Assembly: GCA_033720735.1 (NCBI GenBank)
Contig: JAWWBX010000042.1
Location: forward strand, 1-21,284
Direction of reading: 5' to 3'
DNA length: 21,284 bases
From: B8-G4 sp033720735
GTDB lineage: Bacteria > Bacteroidota > Bacteroidia > Chitinophagales > Saprospiraceae
The notes beneath the pieces were generated by a model. It had not been told where the DNA came from, searched no databases, and was given only the letters and a program-made list of their open reading frames with translations. The translations under genes were made by a program, and so were the position numbers. Positions 7,401 through 12,923 of this stretch are shown here, piece after piece (positions within the stretch are counted from its first letter, which is position 1; every line of letters begins with the position of its first letter).

Positions 7401-8987
7401 CTGCGCGATGCTGCGGGTGGCAGGGCCGATGCAGAATTCACGTTACGCGAGCCAGACCCATTGCAGGTCACCACCCGGGTGACCTCCCCGGCCAGTACCA
7501 GTGGCGCCGATGGCAAGGCCGAGGTCTCTGCGCAGGGGGGGACCGGGCGCTACACCTTCTCCTGGGACAATGGAGAAACAGGGACACAGGCGACTGCTCT
7601 TACTCCTGGCACACATACGGTAACGGTGACTGATGCCGCGGGCTGCACGGCTGTTGGCACCCTGGAGGTGAGCGAGGACATTCTGCCCATGAGCGCCACC
7701 CTGGCGGTCGACCAGGGCATTCGCTGTGCTGGAGCGCAGACCGGAGCTGTCTCAGTACAAGTAGATGGCGGTAAAGGTCCATATACATATCGCTGGTCTG
7801 ACGGCGCTGCCGAGGCCACGAGAACCGGCCTGGGGGCGGGGACGTGGTCCCTGACGTTGACCGACGCCATGGGCACTGAAGCCGAGCTGTCGATCACCCT
7901 CGAAGAGCCTGCACCTCTCAGCCTTTCTGCTCAGGTGACAGCAGCAGCAAGTACCAACAACGCCGACGGCAAAGCGTCGGTCAAAGCCGACGGTGGGACC
8001 ACGCCATATACTTTTGCCTGGGACAACGGTGAAAGCGGTCAGGAGGCCACCAGGTTGGCACCAGGCGACCATGTCATCACCGTGACGGACGCTAACGGGT
8101 GCACGGCGACAACATCTGTTTCCGTAAGCGAAAATATTCTGCCTCTCGCCGTCAATGTTGACCAAACACACGAGATACGCTGTGCCGATCAATCTACGGC
8201 AACCGCTCAGGTTGTCGTCACTGGTGGCAAGGAGCCGTACAGCTACGCCTGGTCACACGGTGCCGGCAGTGCATCGGCTGGCAACCTCGCGGCTGGCGAT
8301 TATTCCGTGACCGTGAGTGATGCTACCGGGCAGGAAGTCACAGCGCAATTTGCGATCCGGCAACCAGAGCCGCTCACCGGCTCAGTTGAGAATACACGGC
8401 CCGCAGCCGCTGAACATGTACCTGACGGCAAGGCCGAAGTCGTGATTTCCGGCGGCACCGCACCATATGTCTTCAAATGGGACAACGGCGAAACAACACA
8501 ACGTGCGACCAAATTGGGTATTGGAAGTCATGTGGTCGATGTCTCTGATGCCAATGGTTGTTCTGTTTCATTTTCCTTTGAGATCGCCAAAAAGATCCTG
8601 CCTGAACTGACTGCCGAGACGCTTGAGAGCGGCAAGGCGGTGCGCATGGAGCAATTGCATTTCGAGGCCGACAGCTCCAATATCAACCAGGTGTCGATCC
8701 CGACACTCACCGAGTTGTACCAATTTCTTTACGACAACCCGACGATCGTGGTGGAGGTGGGTGGACATACCAATGGTCTGCCCGAGCACGAGTACTGTGA
8801 CCGTCTCAGTACCGCCCGTGCGAAATCCGTGGCGCAATGGATCGTCCAGCAGGGGATCGACGAGAAGCGTGTGTTTTACAAGGGGTATGGCAAACGCCGC
8901 CCGATCGCGACCAACCGCACCCCGGAGGGCAGAAGGAAGAACCAGCGGGTAGAAGTACGGATCGTCAGGTTGGACGAGGGCGGGTAG
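4467..8987 (+). CDS. Secreted beta-propeller / 14x SprB-like repeat / OmpA-like envelope protein
   Basis: 1506 residues. A signal peptide covers about residues 1-28 (hydrophobic core, cleavage near GVA|QEV). Residues ~45-305 contain about six short strands of the two-component-regulator-propeller type: KWIAN, LWIGTDGYG, IWVGTQDG, TWAIGDG, IWIAS, IWVGTDDKG. Residues ~310-1377 are 14 SprB-like Ig-fold repeats of ~76 residues (GGtpPY-x-W-x-nG ... L-x-pG-x-y-x-vtVtD), in seven A-B pairs of about 457 bp each. Residues ~1394-1506 form an OmpA-like domain (EVGGHTNG, LSTARAKSV, GYGKRRPI, NQRVEVRI) expected to bind peptidoglycan. No T9SS sorting domain is seen. SprB repeats are known from the large gliding adhesin SprB; here the OmpA-like end suggests the array is tethered to the cell wall, extending as a stalk or adhesin. 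The convergent beta-helix gene ends 23 bp downstream. The role in adhesion or as a structural spacer is inferred. Confidence 0.92.
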   Translation: MIYRLINTYCFPALFLCVCLCFPQSGVAQEVMVVERIRTIDQTKPIFNIHVDEDNNKWIANATTVYFVPAKDIAEPLEISPAEQSLLQLPGGDYDLRWNKQEIKAILGDALVTTAAYNRKTKELWIGTDGYGLFKLRADDSGLRFLEQMHIDNSKLRSDFINSIYITPDQRIWVGTQDGALVGEGGQWKVFQKFFNILRIAGNRQETWAIGDGLVWIIDNKDNWQPYEINPREIEGTMHDIAVDQEGKIWIASNIMTSYKIATDRYEHFGPGQYFTSQFVNYVSVDDDNTIWVGTDDKGVYIIEKESTITVTTNIDKPVSCDSTATDGQASVRAIGGTPPYTINWSHGASGDTAAELAPGLYTITVTDTEGGSKTASLEINDPRIVVTLQQEQAESDLNAGDGVASMHVEGGAPPYNALWSNGSTAALQSNLTEGLYTVTVTDQIGCTGTAEIEITREIRPLAVNINAGDPIRCPGGATGSAWAEVSGGREPFRFAWAKQSNHVANGDRVSNLSAGTYLVQVTDELGATATATITIEEPDPLELDIRIEQMATTGLSDGRATATATGGTPPYAFSWSNDERGATASQLAPHTHTLAVTDANGCLTTATVQITEDILPLRVALQETGTIRCPGEATGGVTASVSGGKGPFSFQWNNGQATADISGLTAGQYAITVTDATGTTTSASLTLESPEVLSAKLFVEQPASTNTADGRARIEMAGGTPPYQYRWDSGESESVAVQLAPGERQVTVTDAQGCTLEKGVMITEDILPLQVDINALESSIECAGQATAAVRAGVSGGKGPFTYQWSTGASEETVRNLPAGLVSLTVTDATGTRAVAEMEIDEPPPITIDLQVRQAASTNGEDGKARARVSGGLGKYSYLWDNGETTAEAERLAPGVHTLTVTDEVGCTATGSVEIQENILPLSVSIVQTAGIECAGDATGVLQLEITGGKGPFISVWSNKGSGSTQSNLVAGTYTVTLRDAAGGRADAEFTLREPDPLQVTTRVTSPASTSGADGKAEVSAQGGTGRYTFSWDNGETGTQATALTPGTHTVTVTDAAGCTAVGTLEVSEDILPMSATLAVDQGIRCAGAQTGAVSVQVDGGKGPYTYRWSDGAAEATRTGLGAGTWSLTLTDAMGTEAELSITLEEPAPLSLSAQVTAAASTNNADGKASVKADGGTTPYTFAWDNGESGQEATRLAPGDHVITVTDANGCTATTSVSVSENILPLAVNVDQTHEIRCADQSTATAQVVVTGGKEPYSYAWSHGAGSASAGNLAAGDYSVTVSDATGQEVTAQFAIRQPEPLTGSVENTRPAAAEHVPDGKAEVVISGGTAPYVFKWDNGETTQRATKLGIGSHVVDVSDANGCSVSFSFEIAKKILPELTAETLESGKAVRMEQLHFEADSSNINQVSIPTLTELYQFLYDNPTIVVEVGGHTNGLPEHEYCDRLSTARAKSVAQWIVQQGIDEKRVFYKGYGKRRPIATNRTPEGRRKNQRVEVRIVRLDEGG
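5394..8598 (+). repeat. Array of seven A-B SprB-like domain pairs (14 domains) within the OmpA-family gene
   Basis: Protein-level tandem repeat with a period of about 76 residues and a higher-order period of about 152 residues (about 457 bp). Type A domains begin with I-x-C-x-G-x-aTG, have GGKGPF or GGKEPY, and end DATG without cysteine, followed by an e-P-x-P linker. Type B domains begin with ASTNxADGkA without cysteine, have WDNGE, and end DAnGC followed by an EDILPL-like linker. At DNA level the copies are clearly diverged, so the array is old and not the product of recent slippage. Confidence 0.9.
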
Positions 8988-9010
8988 GTCACAACCGTGG
9001 CGTCATTCTG

Positions 9011-10537
9011 TTACTCATCACTCAGGACCGACAACACGCCATTGGTTTCCACGACCAATTGTGCTCCGGATGCGACCTGGACGGAGTAAGCAACTCCTGA
9101 CTCCGCGTTGCTCAGGTAAACTGTTACTCCTGACCCGATCATCACCTGGTCACAAAATGTGGGCAGCCGGTTCAAACTCCAGTTGGATATATTGTCGTTC
9201 CAATTTCCGGTGCCTGGGCCAATCCACATATTGACTGCCAGCGTATCGCACTTGAACTCATGGCCTCCAATGTCGTATGTAAAACCTTGTGGTCGCGGCG
9301 TTTGATCAATATCTAAGGACACATCAACGATTTCCGTACCCTGATCTACGACCAGGGGATTATGCTCAATCAATCGCAAATTTCCTGCCGCCACGTCTAC
9401 AAATAAGCTATCCGCAGCTGAAGTATAATTTGTTATGAGTATGGCAGTTCCGCCATCCCTGGACTTGATCAGTTTGTTGGTCAGGTTATTCGTGATTTCC
9501 ACATTGGTGGTGGCCGGAAACCGGTATTCGATGGCATTGGGATACGCGATAAAGATGGTATTGTTATAGACTTTGGTATTGGGCGACGTTTCCAAGCCGA
9601 TCCCCACATCGTCAAATACTCCAGTGCCGTCGTTATAGATCATATTATTCCGGATCAAGCCGCCATCGTTGGGGCTGCTACCCAGCCCAAATCCAATTCC
9701 TCTGTCGCAATTGATGATCACGTTGCGCTCCACGAGGTTATTTGAGGAGGAATTCCAGAAATGAATGGCATGTTCGGCGACGGCCGCCGAAGGGCTCTCG
9801 ATGTCCTTGAACACATTGTCCCTGACGATCCAGTCGTCTCCGTTATGAATATCGAGCCCACCGATGTACCACTGCGGACCGATGCCCGCAGTATATTCAA
9901 ACAAGCTGCATTGCACCCTCCCGCTGTCGGCTCCTCCGTTTGATGCATTTCCCTTGATCATCTGCTCGTACGTGTCCTGAATACGCACGTTGTGGACGAA
10001 CAGATTCTCTCCCGTCACCGCGACCCCATGGTTGCCAACCTCCTTGATCGTGAGATCTGCGATGGTGATATTGTCGCCGACCGCATAGATACCAATTTCA
10101 GTGCCCGGGGATACATCAGCCATCCCGGTACCTGTCAGGATCACTGAATCCCTGTTCCCCGACAGGCTTCTGATCACGATGTCACTTGCGGTGATATAGG
10201 GATACCATGCGGTTGAAGCTACCTGGTAGGTTCCGTTGGCGATCAGGATCGTCCTAAATCCGCCCGTACTATTGGCAGTGTTGATGGCAGTTTGAAACCC
10301 GCTGGCAGATGAGACCGTGTCGACGATACCGATGGTGGTCGTGCAGGGGCTTACCGCGTTGTTCTCGACTTGCGTGATGGTGCAATCACAGTCATTGCTA
10401 GCACCAGGTAATTCAATAACAACCGACAACAGATCATGCCCGTTGGCATTGCTTCCCAAATGCGTATATAACTGCAGCGCTACGATGATGACGTAAGCGA
10501 TGGCGGTCAATTTGCGCGCTGACAGGAACGGGTTCAT
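9011..10537 (-). CDS. Secreted right-handed parallel beta-helix repeat protein
   Basis: 508 residues. An N-terminal hydrophobic segment (about residues 8-25, after an SARK positive end) serves as a signal peptide or anchor. Residues ~60-400 give repeated short strands with asparagine and glycine turns (LFVHNVRIQDT, WIVRDNVFKDI, NLVERNVIINCDRGI, LIRNNMIYND, KVYNNTIFIA, VEITNNLTN), typical of PbH1 beta-helices found in polysaccharide lyases and adhesin-like proteins. The helix ends with a TPRPQGFTYDIGGHE cap, a sequence type often seen after such helices. The last ~70 residues hold a beta-rich module (GNWNDNISNWSLNRLP ... GAQLVVETNGVLSV) common in Bacteroidota exoproteins. No catalytic residues of a particular lyase family can be assigned, and no T9SS C-terminal signal is recognised. 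Its base composition appears more AT-rich than the neighbouring genes. Confidence 0.85.
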   Translation of the reverse strand: MNPFLSARKLTAIAYVIIVALQLYTHLGSNANGHDLLSVVIELPGASNDCDCTITQVENNAVSPCTTTIGIVDTVSSASGFQTAINTANSTGGFRTILIANGTYQVASTAWYPYITASDIVIRSLSGNRDSVILTGTGMADVSPGTEIGIYAVGDNITIADLTIKEVGNHGVAVTGENLFVHNVRIQDTYEQMIKGNASNGGADSGRVQCSLFEYTAGIGPQWYIGGLDIHNGDDWIVRDNVFKDIESPSAAVAEHAIHFWNSSSNNLVERNVIINCDRGIGFGLGSSPNDGGLIRNNMIYNDGTGVFDDVGIGLETSPNTKVYNNTIFIAYPNAIEYRFPATTNVEITNNLTNKLIKSRDGGTAILITNYTSAADSLFVDVAAGNLRLIEHNPLVVDQGTEIVDVSLDIDQTPRPQGFTYDIGGHEFKCDTLAVNMWIGPGTGNWNDNISNWSLNRLPTFCDQVMIGSGVTVYLSNAESGVAYSVQVASGAQLVVETNGVLSVLSDE

Positions 10538-10765
10538 TACTCAACTGTCTCAATGAAAAAAAGAGCACCGAATGTCAAAATTCATGTTCTCTGCCATTAA
10601 GTGGGGGGAATGTATATTGTGCGGGTCTTCTTATAAGTTACACAAATCCCGGGATTGCTTCAAGGGGCATTCGTTTTGACTCATGCTTCCAAACGATCTT
10701 CTGTAAGATGCCGGAAAAATCAGCGCACGCAAACGTGGAATTTTGGGTTTGATGGGACTGATCGA
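10538..10765. other. Intergenic region between beta-helix and HD-domain genes
   Basis: 228 bp between two minus-strand genes. It contains a perfect 12 bp palindrome AATCCCGGGATT (10645-10656) and a smaller CTTATAAG palindrome close by, followed towards the beta-helix gene by an AT-rich stretch with a run of A on the plus strand at about 10555-10562. It probably carries the beta-helix promoter, but no TAnnTTTG box was found in the right orientation. Confidence 0.4.
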
Positions 10766-11311
10766 TCACACCAGCTCCAACTCCTCCTTATTCTGCTCCA
10801 GCACCCCAATAATAAACGTGATCAGCTCACGAATATCCCATCCCAGCAGTTCCGCCCCGCGGTAAACTTCGTCCCGGTCGACCTTGGCGGCGAAGGTTTT
10901 CGTCTTGAGTTTCTTCATCACTGACTTCGCCTTCATGCCCTCGATCTTCGTCGGGCGGATGAGCGCGGCAGCCACGACAAAGCCCGTGAGTTCGTCGGCG
11001 GCCACGATGGCTTTATCCATCAGTGACTCCCGCGGGACGTTCCAGATCGTGTAGTGGCCGGCGATCGCATGGGCGATCTCATCTTCTCCCATTGCGCGCA
11101 ACCGCTCGACGATCATGCCCGGATGACGGTCCGGGTATTTCTCGTAGTCGGCATCGTGCAGCATGCCGGTGATCGCCCATTTCTCTACGTCCTCGCCATA
11201 GTGTTCAGCCAGGGCCTCCATGACGAGTTCCACCGTGCGGGCGTGGCGGCGCAGGGAGGCAGTTTCGGTCATTTCGAAGAGGATGTCGCGGGCCTGGTCG
11301 CGGGTCAGCAT
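10766..11311 (-). CDS. HD-domain protein (putative metal-dependent phosphohydrolase)
   Basis: 181 residues from ATG 11311. The HD-superfamily metal ligands are visible in order: H23 (RRHARTVE), H52-D53 (GMLHDADYEK), additional H86 (AGHY), and D106 (IVAADELTG). The order H...HD...D is diagnostic of the HD fold, which hydrolyses phosphate esters of nucleotides or related compounds; the substrate is not evident. The region from H52 to E107 resembles small stand-alone HDIG-type hydrolases of about 180-200 residues that are widespread in bacteria. The frame stays open upstream to 11449, but that extension translates the palindromic repeats at 11329-11419 and is not likely to be protein. It lies downstream of the sugar isomerase gene on the same strand, separated by these hairpins. 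Confidence 0.88.
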   Translation of the reverse strand: MLTRDQARDILFEMTETASLRRHARTVELVMEALAEHYGEDVEKWAITGMLHDADYEKYPDRHPGMIVERLRAMGEDEIAHAIAGHYTIWNVPRESLMDKAIVAADELTGFVVAAALIRPTKIEGMKAKSVMKKLKTKTFAAKVDRDEVYRGAELLGWDIRELITFIIGVLEQNKEELELV

Positions 11312-11328
11312 GGAAATTCTTTGAGGAT

Positions 11329-11378
11329 GAGCGAGTCGAAATTTTGTGTATGTGATAATACAAAATTTCGACTCGCTC
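11329..11378. repeat. Perfect 19 bp inverted repeat (12 nt loop)
   Basis: The left arm 11329-11347 (GAGCGAGTCGAAATTTTGT) is exactly complementary to the right arm 11360-11378, with loop 11348-11359. It lies 18 bp upstream of the HD gene ATG. No U-run follows on either strand, so a simple intrinsic terminator is unlikely. It has the look of a dispersed palindromic element (REP or MITE-like). Confidence 0.85.
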
Positions 11379-11399
11379 CGGGGAATGGGAGCATCGAAA

Positions 11400-11419
11400 C
11401 CCCGGGCTAAAGCCCGGGG
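11400..11419. repeat. GC-rich REP-like hairpin, 9 bp arms
   Basis: CCCCGGGCT at 11400-11408 pairs with AGCCCGGGG at 11411-11419 around an AA loop. It starts 18 bp downstream of the sugar isomerase stop on the minus strand; the transcript then reads TTTCGATGC, a poor U-tract. It could act as a weak terminator or mRNA-stabilising REP-like hairpin. Highly similar GGGCTnnAGCCC hairpins are common dispersed intergenic elements in many bacteria. Confidence 0.75.
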
Positions 11420-11436
11420 CGAGAATGGAGCACACG

Positions 11437-12342
<906 letters not shown>

Positions 12343-12387
12343 AGTAACTCTGTCGGGTTTAACCCACCCAAGATAGGGAACGTATAA

Positions 12388-12405
12388 ATGGCCGTTGACG
12401 GCCAT
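12388..12405. promoter_or_regulatory. Inverted repeat upstream of the sugar isomerase (possible operator or hairpin)
   Basis: ATGGCCGT (12388-12395) and ACGGCCAT (12398-12405) form a perfect 8 bp dyad with a TG centre. It sits 46-63 bp upstream of the isomerase ATG, an appropriate place for an operator or a 5' leader hairpin. No protein is known to bind it from the sequence alone. Confidence 0.4.
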
Positions 12406-12442
12406 GCGATAATGGCATTTTATGTTTCGATACGATCGTTCA

Positions 12443-12466
12443 GATTTCTCCACTCCGGTCGAAATC
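12443..12466. repeat. 24 bp quasi-palindromic element, copy 1
   Basis: Begins GATTTCTCC and ends CGAAATC; its outer 6 bases are self-complementary. It is the exact reverse complement of 12936-12959. It belongs to a kind of dispersed sequence I recognise from Bacteroidota intergenic regions, though this cannot be confirmed here. Confidence 0.85.
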
Positions 12467-12484
12467 GGTTGTGGGTTGGTGGAC

Positions 12485-12512
12485 GTCATCCCTCGACTAC
12501 GCTCGGGATGAC
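12485..12512. repeat. Hairpin element that appears to seed the tandem array
   Basis: GTCATCCC (12485-12492) and GGGATGAC (12505-12512) are perfect 8 bp arms around CTCGACTACGCT-type sequence of 12 nt. The right half of this hairpin matches the unit that is then repeated in tandem downstream. Confidence 0.8.
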
Positions 12513-12766
12513 AACGCCCGGGATGACAAGGCGACTACACCCGGGAGGACAAAGTGACTACGCCCGGGAGGACAAAAGCGACTTACGCCCGGGAGGACAA
12601 AGCGACTACGCCCGGGAGGACAAAGCGACTACGCGCGGGAGGACAAAGCGACTTACGCCCGGGAGGACAAGGCGACTTCGCTCGGGAATGACAAAGCGAC
12701 TACGCTCGGGATGACAAAGCGACTACGCCCGGGAGGACAAGGCGACTACGCCCGGGAGGACAAGGC
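12495..12766. repeat. Tandem array, about 12 units of 23-24 bp
   Basis: Units start with GACTACGCCCGGGAGGACAA plus about 3 bases (AGC or GGC). Unit starts are at about 12495, 12516 (truncated), 12533, 12556, 12580, 12604, 12627, 12650, 12674, 12698, 12721 and 12744. Variants include GACTTACG (one base longer), GCTCGGGATGAC and GCGCGGGAGG. The units abut without spacers, so it is not a CRISPR array, and 23 bp is not a codon multiple. Confidence 0.92.
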
Positions 12767-12872
12767 GAGAAGATGATCGAACTCACTACGGTAACGATCC
12801 ATTGCGCTGGTGGCCCTGCGACTTCATGAAGTGTGATAAGGTGATCCCAAATACACGTCACAGATATGCCTT

Positions 12873-12917
12873 GTCATTCCGAGCGATCCGCCGAAAGGCG
12901 GTGAGTCGAGGAATGAC
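12873..12917. repeat. Two-level hairpin element related to 12485-12512
   Basis: Outer arms GTCATTCC (12873-12880) and GGAATGAC (12910-12917) match the arm type of the hairpin at 12485. Inside is a second stem CCGCC (12888-12892) / GGCGG (12897-12901) with a GAAA tetraloop. It begins 7 bp beyond the stop of the adjacent minus-strand gene and could end its transcript, although no U-run is evident. Confidence 0.8.
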
Positions 12918-12923
12918 CGCCAG

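Larger units (their letters stand above)
12343..12923. other. 581 bp gene-free region full of small repeats
   Basis: Lies between two minus-strand genes. In order it holds: an 18 bp dyad (12388-12405) upstream of the isomerase, a 24 bp element (12443-12466), a small hairpin (12485-12512), about 12 tandem units of ~23 bp (12495-12766), a 12 bp palindrome ACTTCATGAAGT (12821-12832), and a larger hairpin (12873-12917). A second copy of the 24 bp element in opposite orientation (12936-12959) lies just inside the next gene. The only open frames are low-complexity translations of the repeats; I see no gene. Confidence 0.85.

Noticed and set aside
12343..12489. N-terminal extension of the sugar isomerase to 12489
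   Set aside because: It would put the Tat signal about 50 residues inside the protein and would translate the repeat mosaic.
12388..12714. 108-codon plus-strand frame rich in GGQSDYAREDK-like repeats
   Set aside because: It is only a translation of the 23 bp tandem array; the 23 bp period shifts frame every unit and the composition is not protein-like.
12495..12766. Possible CRISPR array
   Set aside because: The ~23 bp units directly abut with no unique spacers, and no cas genes are in the window.
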